Of a stretch of 42,893 bases of DNA, positions 1 to 8,427 are shown piece by piece (position 1 is the stretch's first letter; the number at the start of each line of letters is the position of its first letter). The stretch is from the NCBI GenBank assembly GCA_017528345.1, contig JAFXOX010000037.1:1-42893 (forward strand), in the 5' to 3' direction. The notes under the pieces were generated by a model. That model saw only the letters and a program-made list of their open reading frames with translations. It was not told the origin of the DNA and searched no databases. A program made the translations under genes and the position numbers. This stretch comes from Desulfovibrio sp. Lineage in GTDB: Bacteria; Desulfobacterota; Desulfovibrionia; Desulfovibrionales; Desulfovibrionaceae.

Positions 1-148
1 AAACAATTAATATGTCAATAATAAATAAGTAAATTGCTAAAAATGATTATCTAATTATTGAAGCAAAAAATTTATAGATTAAGCTACAACTTTCTCTAGA
101 TTATTTATGTGCCAAGATCAATACTTCTCGCCAATAGAGCCAACAAGA
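1..148. other. AT-rich edge without a gene
   Basis: This stretch is very AT-rich and holds no convincing open frame or RNA. It lies just beyond the 3' end of a tRNA-Asp gene and its terminator, and its base composition is unlike that of the genes to the right. It may be the edge of a mobile island reaching left of the window, but no integrase or attachment repeat can be seen here. Confidence 0.4.
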
Positions 149-179
149 AAGTCCGCTAAACACAAGGCTTAGCGGACTT
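149..179 (-). terminator. Rho-independent terminator of the tRNA operon
   Basis: A perfect 11-bp inverted repeat (AAGTCCGCTAA / TTAGCGGACTT) with a 9-base loop sits 25 bases past the 3' end of tRNA-Asp. Read on the minus strand the stem runs into TTTCTTGTTGG, a moderately T-rich tail. Position and direction fit termination of the leftward tRNA transcript. Confidence 0.7.
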
Positions 180-204
180 CTATGAACTAAACAAGATTGT
201 TGTC

Positions 205-282
<78 letters not shown>

Positions 283-286
283 GTAA

Positions 287-362
287 TGGTGGGCAGTACA
301 GGACTTGAACCTACGACCCCCGCCGTGTGAAGGCGATGCTCTACCAGCTGAGCTAACTGCCC
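287..362 (-). tRNA. tRNA-Val (anticodon CAC)
   Basis: The minus strand gives a cloverleaf with acceptor stem GGGCAGT/ACTGCCC, D-arm GCTCAGCTGGTAGAGC, anticodon loop TTCACAC (anticodon CAC, Val) and T arm with GGTTCAAGTCC. The CCA end is encoded (287-289). It is the first gene of a two-tRNA operon; only 4 bases separate its CCA from the tRNA-Asp 5' end. Confidence 0.95.
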
Positions 363-378
363 GTACTGAACAGATCGC

Positions 379-407
379 TTTATACGCTTCCTCATCACCC
401 TCGTCAA
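379..407 (-). promoter_or_regulatory. Sigma-70 promoter of the tRNA-Val/tRNA-Asp operon
   Basis: On the minus strand TTGACG (402-407) and TATAAA (379-384) are separated by exactly 17 bases. The -10 box is 16 bases from the first tRNA nucleotide. The sequence after the -10 box begins GCGATC, a GC-rich discriminator of the kind found at stringently controlled stable-RNA promoters. Confidence 0.85.
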
Positions 408-623
408 GCCCAAAGCCGAAAAAAATAAAAATTTCTCTGCCGCTGCCTGCGAGATATTCCTTGCACAAGGCATAGGCCAGTGATAGACCTCTCAAGGCAC
501 ACAACACGTTGCTTACCCTACACTTTTCAAAAAAACTTCCGTAGAGATTCACGCACATCGTGTCCTTTCTTTTACCCGCAAACTTCTTTCACGCCTTTTA
601 CCCTACGCTCTTGGAGCTCCATC

Positions 624-1598
624 ATGCGCATTACCCTGCAGGCATCTGTCCTGCCCAATCCTAGCAAAACTTCAGCCAGATCATCCCATATCATCCTGTT
701 CTTCATAAGTCTCTGTGCCCTTCTGCTTTGCCTGCAAAGCCCCGCTATGGCTCGCGTCATCGGCGGCGATGAAATGATGGATCAGGACATGGAAGAAAAT
801 CTCTGTGCGCTCACCTTTGATGACGGACCATCTATTTTTACGCCTGAGCTTCTGGACATGCTCAAGCAACACCAAGTCCATGCGACCTTTTTCATGCTGG
901 GACAGATGGTCAACCATTATCGAGACATCGCCATTCGCGTTGCCGAAGAAGGCCACGAGATTGCAAGCCACACCTATTCTCACAAGAATCTCAAAAGGCT
1001 TTCCACAGACGGACAAACGGCTGAAATCACCAAAGGTTTTGAAAGTCTCCAGGATATCGGTGTCATTCCTCGCTTCTTAAGACCCCCCTACGGCTCCTAC
1101 GATGAACGCACCGTTGACATTGCCAAACAGTTTGGCATGGATGTGGTGCTCTGGAGCATGGATAGCCGAGATTGGAAGCATCTTCCCAGCGATTACCGTC
1201 TTCTACGCTCCGTACGCGGTACACCTTACGAGCCAGGTGGCATGCGTGGCGTATTCCTGTTCCATGATATCCATAAAAAAACCGTGGACGATCTGCCACG
1301 GATTATTCAGCAGCTGCGAGAAGCAGGCTGTACACGCTTTGTGACCTTTTCCGAATACATCCAAGGTCTGGCAGATCCTGAGCCGGCCCTTCTTATGACA
1401 CGGCGCCCAAGACTGCAGGAGCCCGTTGAGCAGCAGACCAATCAGTCAGCCCTGGCAAACCCTGCTGAGCCTGAACTGCACACTCCCCTCCAGGATCAGC
1501 CAAAACCCAGTCTTCCCACACAGGAAGAGCTTCCGGCTCAGCCTGTGGAACTTCCTCCGGCTGAAAATCCAGGGAGCATTCCTGCAACCGTCAACTAA
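624..1598 (+). CDS. Secreted polysaccharide deacetylase (NodB homology domain)
   Basis: A carbohydrate esterase family 4-type deacetylase, expected to remove N- or O-acetyl groups from a cell-wall or surface polysaccharide. All metal-site motifs are visible: TFDDGP, SHTYSH, RPPYGSYD, the LWSMDSRDW stretch and LFHDIH. I chose the ATG at 624 (324 aa) because GGAG lies 7 bases upstream; the frame is open back to a GTG at 480 but that leader has no good ribosome site. The first ~43 residues form a long signal peptide ending near SPAMA, so the enzyme is exported. After the catalytic domain comes a proline- and glutamine-rich tail of about 70 residues, probably a flexible spacer in the envelope. 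It converges on nspC and the 3' ends overlap by 8 bases. The substrate cannot be told from sequence. Confidence 0.88.
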   Translation: MRITLQASVLPNPSKTSARSSHIILFFISLCALLLCLQSPAMARVIGGDEMMDQDMEENLCALTFDDGPSIFTPELLDMLKQHQVHATFFMLGQMVNHYRDIAIRVAEEGHEIASHTYSHKNLKRLSTDGQTAEITKGFESLQDIGVIPRFLRPPYGSYDERTVDIAKQFGMDVVLWSMDSRDWKHLPSDYRLLRSVRGTPYEPGGMRGVFLFHDIHKKTVDDLPRIIQQLREAGCTRFVTFSEYIQGLADPEPALLMTRRPRLQEPVEQQTNQSALANPAEPELHTPLQDQPKPSLPTQEELPAQPVELPPAENPGSIPATVN

Positions 1599-2799
1599 GC
1601 TTCCCTTTAAAATCCTCATAGCCGAAGCGGCGAATCATGGAAACCTTACCCCCCGTAAAACGGGCAATGGATGGGTGGCGCAAGCCATTAAAAGTTGTGC
1701 TCTTAACCATGGTGTAAATAGCCATATCACCAAAGACCAAGCGATCTCCGACACAAAGCTTGCGGGCAAAGCCAAAGGTATAAGGAATAACATCCCCGGC
1801 AAGACAGGAGTGCCCGGCAAGCCGATAGCCATACGCTCCCTCTTCCTCGTTGGCTTCACAAACATGACCATCATGCCAATAGAAGAGCGGCGGCCTATAG
1901 GGCATCTCAAGGACATCTGGCATATGGCAGGTGACGGAGACGTTTAAGATCGCAACCGGCATATCGGCGTAAACAATATCAAGCACCTTGGCTGTCAGCC
2001 AGCCGGCATCCAGGGCCACAGCTTCTCCTGGCTCAAGATAGAGATGTGCGCTATAGCGTGATCTTAGCCCTTTCAGGATCTCGCGGAGAAGGGGGCGATT
2101 GTAGTCCGGGGCTGTAATATGATGGCCGCCTCCAAAATTAAGGAAGCGAGATCGTGCAAGCTCTGGCCCAAAGGTTTTCTCACAGGCAGTAAGTGTGCGC
2201 GCAAAGGCTTCGGCACCCTGTTCACAGAGCGTGTGCAGATGCAGGCCACTTATGCCCTCCTCAAAGACTGTCGAATCAAAATCACGCCTGCGAATACCAA
2301 GGCGAGAACTTGGGTCACAGGGGTCATAGAGAGGGACAGTCCCTTCCGAATGCTCAGGATTGATTCTGAGCCCCACATGCACAGGCTTTGCCGATGTGGC
2401 ATTATAGGCCTGAATCTGTGGTGCAAAGCGCCGCCACTGGGCCAGTGAATTGAGCGTCAGATGATCGCAAAGGGGCAAAAGCTCTGCGATTTCCTCTTCC
2501 TCAAAAGCCGCCGCATAGGCGTGCACTTCCCCGCCAAACTCTTCTCTCCCAAGACGTGCCTCATCAACCGAACTTGCGCACGTTCCCCACAAAGGGCCTT
2601 TTCCTGCCCGAGAAAGCAGTGGAAACAGAGACCAGGCCGAAAAGGCCTTTAAGGCCAAAAGAATTTTGACCCCAGTGTCTTTTTGGATGCTATCCAGGAT
2701 CGCGCAGTTTGCGACAAGCTGATCTTCGTCCAAAAGATAGCATGGGGAGGGAATACCCTCCCCGAACAAAAAGGGCGTTGGCAATCTTCTGGCCGCCAT
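1591..2799 (-). CDS. Carboxynorspermidine/carboxyspermidine decarboxylase NspC
   Basis: A PLP-dependent alanine-racemase-fold decarboxylase (402 aa, normal for the family) that removes CO2 from carboxynorspermidine or carboxyspermidine to give norspermidine or spermidine. The PLP lysine is expected at K51 in LALKAFS. The family signatures HLHTLCEQ and NFGGGHHIT are present, as is a C-terminal region rich in conserved aromatic and glycine residues. The ATG overlaps the stop of the upstream dehydrogenase (TAATG), so the two are translationally coupled, as expected for the two-step pathway. This is the alternative polyamine route that avoids decarboxylated S-adenosylmethionine. Which of the two carboxy-polyamines is the real substrate cannot be decided from sequence. 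Confidence 0.93.
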   Translation of the reverse strand: MAARRLPTPFLFGEGIPSPCYLLDEDQLVANCAILDSIQKDTGVKILLALKAFSAWSLFPLLSRAGKGPLWGTCASSVDEARLGREEFGGEVHAYAAAFEEEEIAELLPLCDHLTLNSLAQWRRFAPQIQAYNATSAKPVHVGLRINPEHSEGTVPLYDPCDPSSRLGIRRRDFDSTVFEEGISGLHLHTLCEQGAEAFARTLTACEKTFGPELARSRFLNFGGGHHITAPDYNRPLLREILKGLRSRYSAHLYLEPGEAVALDAGWLTAKVLDIVYADMPVAILNVSVTCHMPDVLEMPYRPPLFYWHDGHVCEANEEEGAYGYRLAGHSCLAGDVIPYTFGFARKLCVGDRLVFGDMAIYTMVKSTTFNGLRHPSIARFTGGKVSMIRRFGYEDFKGKLS

Positions 2800-3998
2800 T
2801 ACAGATCCACACAGGTCCAGGGCAGACCGTATTTGGCAAGATCAGCGAGGAAGGGATCCGGATCCATTTCTTCCATATTGTGGACACCGGGCTTTAGCCA
2901 GGTACCCTGCACAAGCATCTTGGCTCCTACCATGGCGGGCACACCCGTTGTGTAGGAAATGGCCTGGGATCCGACCTCGGCATAGCAGGCCTCGTGATCG
3001 CAGATATTGTAGATGTAGACGGTGCGCTCTTTTCCCTTGGAGAGCCCCTGCATGCGATTGCCGATGCAGGTCTTGCCGCGCGTCAACGGTCCAAGAGAGG
3101 CTGGATCCGGCAAAAGTTTGGCCAAAAACTGCACAGGGACAATATCGTGCCCCTGGAAGGAAACAGGATCAATGCGCGTCATGCCCACATCTTCAAGCAC
3201 ACGCAAATGATTGAGGTAGTTCTGGGAAAAGGTCATCCAAAAACGCGCCCGACGAATGCCAGGCAGGTTCTGAACCAGGGATTCCAGCTCCTCGTGATAC
3301 ATGAGAAAACACTTCTTCTCCCCGATCCCCTCAGGAAAGGTATAGTCCATGGACCAAGCAAGAGGATCTGTTTCCACCCATTCGCCCCGCTCCCAGTATC
3401 TGCCGCGGGCTGTGACCTCGCGAATATTGATTTCGGGATTGAAATTGGTGGCAAAGGGCTGGCCGTGATCGCCGGCATTACAGTCAATGATATCGAGCAC
3501 ATGCACTTCATCAAGGGCATGCTTCACAACATAGGCGGCAAAGACATTGGTGACACCGGGGTCAAAGCCTGAGCCTAAAAGTGCGCAAAGGCCTGCCTTG
3601 GCAAAGCGCTCTCTGTAGGCCCACTGCCATTTGTATTCAAAATGTGCTGTCTCTGGCGGCTCGTAATTGGCGGTATCAAGATAATGGACGCCACATTTGA
3701 GACAGGCATCCATAATGGTCAGATCCTGGTAGGGAAGGGCAATATTTAAGACAAGTGTGGGCTTGCAGCTGTCCAGTAAACGGCACAGTGCATCGACGTC
3801 ATTGGCATCCACTGTTGTTGTGGCAATATCGACACCCAGACGCTCCTTGACGCTCTGGGCTACCTGCTTGCAGCGGGCAAGGGTGCGCGAAGCTAGGGTA
3901 ATCTTGCCAAAAGCCCCTTCATCGCGCTTAGCTTGGGCACATTTATGCGCAACCACACTGCCGACGCCTCCGCTTCCAATGATCAGAATATCTGCCAT
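2799..3998 (-). CDS. Carboxy(nor)spermidine synthase (saccharopine-dehydrogenase-like)
   Basis: An NAD(P)H-dependent reductase of the saccharopine dehydrogenase family. It would reductively condense aspartate semialdehyde with putrescine or diaminopropane to carboxyspermidine or carboxynorspermidine, the substrate of NspC next door. The N-terminus has the Rossmann motif ILIIGSGGVGS, and the length (399 aa) fits carboxynorspermidine dehydrogenases. I start at the ATG at 3998, behind GGGAGGA; the frame also allows an in-frame TTG four codons earlier, which would put the ribosome site inside the gene. The stop overlaps the nspC start by one base. The pathway assignment rests on pairing with nspC; on its own the family also contains lysine-pathway enzymes. 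Confidence 0.88.
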   Translation of the reverse strand: MADILIIGSGGVGSVVAHKCAQAKRDEGAFGKITLASRTLARCKQVAQSVKERLGVDIATTTVDANDVDALCRLLDSCKPTLVLNIALPYQDLTIMDACLKCGVHYLDTANYEPPETAHFEYKWQWAYRERFAKAGLCALLGSGFDPGVTNVFAAYVVKHALDEVHVLDIIDCNAGDHGQPFATNFNPEINIREVTARGRYWERGEWVETDPLAWSMDYTFPEGIGEKKCFLMYHEELESLVQNLPGIRRARFWMTFSQNYLNHLRVLEDVGMTRIDPVSFQGHDIVPVQFLAKLLPDPASLGPLTRGKTCIGNRMQGLSKGKERTVYIYNICDHEACYAEVGSQAISYTTGVPAMVGAKMLVQGTWLKPGVHNMEEMDPDPFLADLAKYGLPWTCVDL

Positions 3999-4028
3999 GT
4001 GTCCTCCCAAACGTAGTTCAAGAAAGCA

Positions 4029-5366
4029 TCAAGAAAGATCCCCTGCCAAAAGCCGCACATAGGCAAAACGACTGCTTTTCTGCGCATCCTCAACAATTTC
4101 CCGGCCTTCCTGGGCGCATCTGGCACAGGCATGACGCGGGATCAAAACACAGAGGCTGCGAGAAACTCTGTCTGAGGCCGTTTCTATGACCGTCAGCCCA
4201 GGGCAGTCAGGACAGAGTCGTATGGCTTCCTTCTGCCCTTCACTGAGCATATCTGTGTCGTAGAAAATGTGTTTCTGCCTGACCCAAAAGCCTTTTTCCT
4301 CACGGCCATCTGCAGGATGGCTTGGAGGATTGTGATAGACATCGAGTACCTGGTCACAGAGCCGCTCAATATGGCTTGCCACCTTGCCAGGCTGCCTGGT
4401 CACCTCACTGTTCCACTGAGGTTCACGAATGTCGTCTGTGGGAAGCCCGGCCAGGGCAAGACAAATGGCCAAATTGACATAGGGAAGCGCGCCGCGGATG
4501 GAATAGCCGCCTTCGAGAACCGCAATCTGTGGATTGATGGCACGATTGAGCGCAGCATAGCCCTGGGCGGTCAAACGCATATTGGCCAAAGGATCTGTAA
4601 AGTGATTGTCCTGACCTGCGGAATTGATGATCAGATCCGGCTTGAAATCAGCGAGTATGGGCAAAACAGCGTGCTCGACGGCATAAAGATAGCCGGCATC
4701 AGAGGTTGATGGAGGCAGTGGAATATTGATGGTACGACCAAGAGCCCCCGGGCCCCCGCATTCTGAGAGAAATCCGCTGCCAGGATAGAGGGTCCTTCCG
4801 TCCTGATGCAGGGAGATAAAGAGCGTATAGGGATCATTCCAGAAAATATCCTGGCTGCCGTCGCCATGGTGCACGTCGGTATCCACAATGGCAATGCGCA
4901 GAGGACGGTGGGGATTGGGATAATGATCCCTGATGTACTCAATCATCACAGCTTCGTTATTGATATTGCAGAAGCCGCGGTTGCCGTGCACAACACGCAT
5001 GGCATGGTGTCCTGGAGGACGCACAAGGGCAAAGGCTCGCTGTTCCTTGCCTTCCATGACAAGTCTGGCTGCCGTAATAGCGCCTCCTGCCGAGGCAAGA
5101 TGGCTTTCTGTGCTGACACTTGCAACATTTGGCAGACAGAAATGGGCGCGTTCTAGCCATGCCTCTTTAGCAAAGACCGGCGGGTATTCGGTAATCCCTG
5201 GAATATCAAAAAGCCCCTCTTCGAGAAGCTGATCTCTCGTGTAGAGCAGCCGCTCCTCCCGCTCAGGGTGGGTAGGGGAAATAGCCCAGTCAAAAGCCGG
5301 AAAAAAGACGACCCCAAGACTGCGCTTGGCTTCTTCCATACCACTTGCAATGGCTGTCTTTTCCAT
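4029..5366 (-). CDS. HDAC-superfamily zinc deacetylase (possible acetylpolyamine amidohydrolase)
   Basis: An arginase-fold deacetylase of the histone deacetylase/acetoin utilisation/acetylpolyamine amidohydrolase superfamily. Catalytic features are visible: the His pair in RPPGHH (H120, H121), zinc ligands D164 and H166 in VDTDVHHGDG, D253 in SAGQD, and the Tyr of LEGGYS (Y288). About 150 residues follow the core and include two CxxC pairs (LCPDC and CARC), which may bind a second metal. The ATG at 5366 is taken, with AGGAAGG about 8 bases upstream; a GTG directly precedes it. The gene lies 30 bases upstream of the carboxynorspermidine synthase gene on the same strand, so deacetylation of acetylated polyamines is a reasonable guess. 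An acetoin or other deacetylase remains possible. Confidence 0.82.
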   Translation of the reverse strand: MEKTAIASGMEEAKRSLGVVFFPAFDWAISPTHPEREERLLYTRDQLLEEGLFDIPGITEYPPVFAKEAWLERAHFCLPNVASVSTESHLASAGGAITAARLVMEGKEQRAFALVRPPGHHAMRVVHGNRGFCNINNEAVMIEYIRDHYPNPHRPLRIAIVDTDVHHGDGSQDIFWNDPYTLFISLHQDGRTLYPGSGFLSECGGPGALGRTINIPLPPSTSDAGYLYAVEHAVLPILADFKPDLIINSAGQDNHFTDPLANMRLTAQGYAALNRAINPQIAVLEGGYSIRGALPYVNLAICLALAGLPTDDIREPQWNSEVTRQPGKVASHIERLCDQVLDVYHNPPSHPADGREEKGFWVRQKHIFYDTDMLSEGQKEAIRLCPDCPGLTVIETASDRVSRSLCVLIPRHACARCAQEGREIVEDAQKSSRFAYVRLLAGDLS

Positions 5367-5447
5367 CACAGGACCTTCCTCAACAACGTTGTATGCCCAA
5401 AAAAGCGTTTTTCACCCTTGAGAATGTAGCCCACAATAAAGAGCGGA

Positions 5448-6065
5448 TCAATCATCTATGCCTAAGCGTGCAGAGAGAACAGTATCTGCCGCAGAGACGA
5501 GGTCTTTGAGGGGGAGGCTCGCATCAAGCACAGAAAAACGGCTGGCAAAGCGTTTGGCAAGATCCAGAAAGCCCTGACGCACAGCTTCATGAAAACTGGC
5601 ATCATAGCCATCAAAACGGCCTTCCTGCTCAAGCTTTCTCTGCCGCATGCGCTCTTGGGCCATGGCAACCGGCAGATCAAGTAAAAACGTGAGGTCAGGT
5701 TCCAGGCCATGACTTGCCAGGCGGTTTAACGCAAGCAACGTCTCCTGATCAAGGCCCCTGGCAGCTCCCTGATAGGCCAGAGTTGAGTCCGTATAGCGGT
5801 CGCAGAAAACGATCTCACCGCGTGCAAGAGCCGGTCTGACAAGCTCTGCCACATGCTGGGCGCGGTCAGCAAGAAAGAGAAAAAGCTCAGCGCGGGCATC
5901 CAATTGTGTTTTGGCATCGAGAACAATGGCACGCAAACGCTTGCCAAGCATGGAATCCCCTGGCTCACGGGTCAGACAAATTTTTGTCCCCTGCCTTTGC
6001 TTGGCCAGAGCCTGCAAAAGTGTGGTCTTCCCCGAGCCATCAATACCTTCAAATGTCACAAACAC
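5448..6065 (-). CDS. Thymidylate kinase
   Basis: Phosphorylates dTMP to dTDP in the cytoplasm. At 205 aa it is full length. The P-loop FEGIDGSGKTT is at the N-terminus, the DRYTDSTLAYQG motif binds dTMP, and a lid region with basic residues (RMRQRKLEQEGRFD) follows. The start is a GTG at 6065 with AAGGA 7 bases upstream; no ATG fits. It is followed after 81 bases by the HDAC-type gene and probably begins the leftward housekeeping transcript. The gene directly upstream is the ptuB defence gene, which ends 97 bases away. Confidence 0.95.
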   Translation of the reverse strand: MFVTFEGIDGSGKTTLLQALAKQRQGTKICLTREPGDSMLGKRLRAIVLDAKTQLDARAELFLFLADRAQHVAELVRPALARGEIVFCDRYTDSTLAYQGAARGLDQETLLALNRLASHGLEPDLTFLLDLPVAMAQERMRQRKLEQEGRFDGYDASFHEAVRQGFLDLAKRFASRFSVLDASLPLKDLVSAADTVLSARLGIDD

Positions 6066-6150
6066 ATCGTATCCTTCATTGTCAAGTTATCGTCTCGTAC
6101 GGTAAAATTGTTGTGTTCATCAGAATATCTCTCAAAAAGTGTATATCGCA

Positions 6151-6168
6151 AGAAAAGGCTCTTCAGCC
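6151..6168 (-). terminator. Short terminator at the end of ptuAB
   Basis: On the minus strand GGCT-GAAG-AGCC is followed directly by TTTTCTT. The stem overlaps the ptuB stop codon and can be stretched by a G-T and an A-T pair. It is short but correctly placed and oriented to separate the defence pair from tmk. Confidence 0.4.
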
Positions 6169-6930
6169 CTGATACAAGATTCCCATGAGGAATTGATCAG
6201 CGTAGGGATTGAGAACTTGACGAACCACGGTAAAAAATTGCGGCCAAGGGGATGCAAAAAAACGCTGAACAAGCCTAGGCAGAGCTTGATTAGCTGGAAT
6301 ATTTTGCAAACGCAGCAATTTTTTCTGGCGCTCGATAAAGTACAAGACTTCCAATCTGGCACAACAAAGCCTGTCGTAATTTAGGTTCAGTACAAGCAGT
6401 GTATTGATAAGCAAAGCTTCTGTCGAAGCCAAAACATGTCCAGGGAGTTTGGGGTAAGTGGCACAGAAAGCAGGATTCGGCTGCAGTTTTCCAGTTTGTA
6501 GGTTAAAAAGAAATGCTTGTGGAAAAGGTGGAAGGAACAGAGGATTGACAATATCTTTGTCATGAATGACATTTTTCTTGTGAGCGTCGCAACTCAAATT
6601 TTCAGGAAGGGGATAATCCCCCTTCTCTCCCCCAAGACAGGTCAAAAGCAAATTTTCCCAGGCAAGATCCCAATTGTGATGCAACGAGCGATCAGACTTG
6701 GGATGAAAGTGTTCCACACGCATTGTCTGTGGTGCATCCCAATCGAGTGAACTTTCACAGTAGGCACAAAGGCCCCCCTGATCGACAAATAAGTGAGCAC
6801 GAACTTCCTTATAAACGTTTTTCCCGCCGTGAAGACCATCATCGCGCATTTCTCCCCATCTAGCTTGAGGAAATGTTGCCAAATACTTTTGCAAAGAAGG
6901 AGGAGAGCTTCCTTTAAAAACTGTTTTCAT
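6163..6930 (-). CDS. HNH endonuclease PtuB of a Septu-type defence system
   Basis: A 255-aa HNH-family nuclease of the type paired with PtuA-like ATPases in Septu systems and in retron Ec78. The signature is clear: CAYC (C55, C58), VEHFHPKS (H74, H76), WENLLLTC with its conserved Asn, and a later C-x-x-HK around C114, together giving the zinc-stabilised beta-beta-alpha nuclease fold. It overlaps the ATPase gene by 4 bases (ATGA), so the two are translated together. Known members cut nucleic acid after phage infection. No retron reverse transcriptase or msr/msd-like RNA is seen beside it. Its base composition is less GC-rich than the flanking tmk and exonuclease genes, consistent with acquisition by transfer. 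Confidence 0.85.
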   Translation of the reverse strand: MKTVFKGSSPPSLQKYLATFPQARWGEMRDDGLHGGKNVYKEVRAHLFVDQGGLCAYCESSLDWDAPQTMRVEHFHPKSDRSLHHNWDLAWENLLLTCLGGEKGDYPLPENLSCDAHKKNVIHDKDIVNPLFLPPFPQAFLFNLQTGKLQPNPAFCATYPKLPGHVLASTEALLINTLLVLNLNYDRLCCARLEVLYFIERQKKLLRLQNIPANQALPRLVQRFFASPWPQFFTVVRQVLNPYADQFLMGILYQG

Positions 6931-8195
6931 GGTCTCATTCCCTCAACCTCGTCTGCCATTTCCCATTCCCTGTTCGCCATATGCAGGTCTAGCTCAACAA
7001 GTTTCGGCTCCTGTTGACCATATCGAGCATTGAGAATTCGACGAAGTTCTAAGGCCCGAGAACTTTTTCCACAATCAGTATACACAAGATTAGCATATTC
7101 GTTGAGTTCATCACGAGCCCGAGAGGGTGGACGATTATCAACACCAAAAATTTGCCGAAGCAAGCGAGAAGATTCTGCTCCCCAAGTTCCCTGAGGGGCT
7201 AGGTAAACGGCAGAATCAGGGCCCAAGATTCGAATATGCTGTGCTTCCAAAGAGCTCAAAACCTGTGGGCTATGCGTAGTCACAAAAAACTGCACATGAG
7301 GAAAAATCTCAAGTAAACTGGGGAGCACTGTTTGCTGCCACGATGGATGGAGATGCATTTCGACTTCATCTAGCAAGACTATGCCCGGCATTTCAAGGAC
7401 GTTTGCACAAAAAGGCGAGGAGCATTGTGCGTGAGCAAGAGTTAGGCGCCTTGCCAGATCCATGATCAACGCCATCATGGTACGATACCCGGCACTCAAT
7501 TGCTCAAGTCGAAGAGGGATCTGTGGTGCATCCTTTTTCGTCATAAAAAGCTTAGGAGGCGTTTCGCTAACATATGGTTCATTATAGTCTCCTAAAGCTC
7601 TAACAACAGCTTTACGCACAGCCTCAAGTTCTGGAAGACGGTAGTTAAGATCTTTTCTTCGTACAGCCTCCAATGCCTCCTCAGAAGACTTTGCAATAAA
7701 CCATGCAGCTGTTGCCGAAAAATCGACCTGAGACGAGATACTTTTCCTCTTTGAATCACCTTCGCTTGTCTCTGTGCCGCATTCAGCAAGATCTGCTAGT
7801 GACCGTTGTGCCCCATAATAGACAAAAGGAGGAATGTCTGTTGATCTGACCGACCTAAGCAAACGTTGAGTTTCAGGAATATTCAGATCTGCGACGAAAG
7901 ATGTATTGTCTTTCTGAAAGCATAGCCCAAAATTATATTTTTTTCCTGCAAAACTGTTCACAAATTTTATTTCTACTTCTTTTGCACCAATAGACACATC
8001 TGTATTTGCAATCACACTACGCTTATTTTTTTCATAAATTGACAAAATTTGCCCTAAAAATATTGCTATAGCGTCAAGTATAGAAGTCTTACCAGACCCA
8101 TTACCACCAACAAAGACTGTTATTTGAGAATTAAAATCAACATAAAAGTTTTTAAAACAACGAAAATTTTTAAGATACATTGATGAAATATTCAT
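6927..8195 (-). CDS. AAA/ABC-type ATPase PtuA of a Septu-type defence system
   Basis: A 422-aa SMC/ABC-like ATPase that, in known Septu systems, assembles with PtuB and controls its nuclease. The Walker A motif is GGNGSGKTS (residues 30-38). The LSAGYR signature precedes Walker B LLDEVEMHLHP, and the TTHSP switch follows, the layout of OLD/RecF-like ATPases. The start ATG at 8195 has AGGA about 9 bases upstream. The gene is first in the pair and its 5' part is distinctly AT-rich. Assignment as PtuA rests on fold, size and the overlapping HNH gene; an unrelated ATPase plus HNH effector pair of another defence type cannot be fully excluded. Confidence 0.83.
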   Translation of the reverse strand: MNISSMYLKNFRCFKNFYVDFNSQITVFVGGNGSGKTSILDAIAIFLGQILSIYEKNKRSVIANTDVSIGAKEVEIKFVNSFAGKKYNFGLCFQKDNTSFVADLNIPETQRLLRSVRSTDIPPFVYYGAQRSLADLAECGTETSEGDSKRKSISSQVDFSATAAWFIAKSSEEALEAVRRKDLNYRLPELEAVRKAVVRALGDYNEPYVSETPPKLFMTKKDAPQIPLRLEQLSAGYRTMMALIMDLARRLTLAHAQCSSPFCANVLEMPGIVLLDEVEMHLHPSWQQTVLPSLLEIFPHVQFFVTTHSPQVLSSLEAQHIRILGPDSAVYLAPQGTWGAESSRLLRQIFGVDNRPPSRARDELNEYANLVYTDCGKSSRALELRRILNARYGQQEPKLVELDLHMANREWEMADEVEGMRP

Positions 8196-8239
8196 AAATA
8201 TATCCTATAAGAGTATCACAGATGTATGCTTTGAAATAA

Positions 8240-8268
8240 TATAATGTCTCAAGAGACAGCAAAGACAA
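8240..8268 (-). promoter_or_regulatory. Possible promoter of ptuAB
   Basis: In the AT-rich gap 8196-8427 the minus strand offers TTGTCT (8263-8268) and ATTATA (8240-8245) with a 17-base spacer, about 45 bases before the ptuA start. The -10 match is imperfect and other AT-rich choices exist nearby. The rest of the gap holds only a small ATTGTG/CACAAT inverted repeat near 8343. Confidence 0.3.
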
Positions 8269-8427
8269 AATAATCTATACTGATTTTCGAAAAAAAATGA
8301 AAAAATATATTTACAGCTACAAAACTTAGAACATAGAGATTGTGATAAAACACAATATTTCTCTCAATTCCCAAAAAGTATCTTGAGCGAACTACGTTTT
8401 ACAAAAATCATAAGGAAATATGTGTCT

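Noticed and set aside
480..623. N-terminal extension of the polysaccharide deacetylase from a GTG at 480.
   Set aside because: No ribosome site; the ATG at 624 has GGAG at good spacing and directly gives a signal peptide.
6163..8427. The PtuA/PtuB pair as part of a retron (Ec78-like).
   Set aside because: No reverse transcriptase gene and no convincing msr/msd-type inverted-repeat RNA flank the pair; only a small 6-bp palindrome lies upstream.
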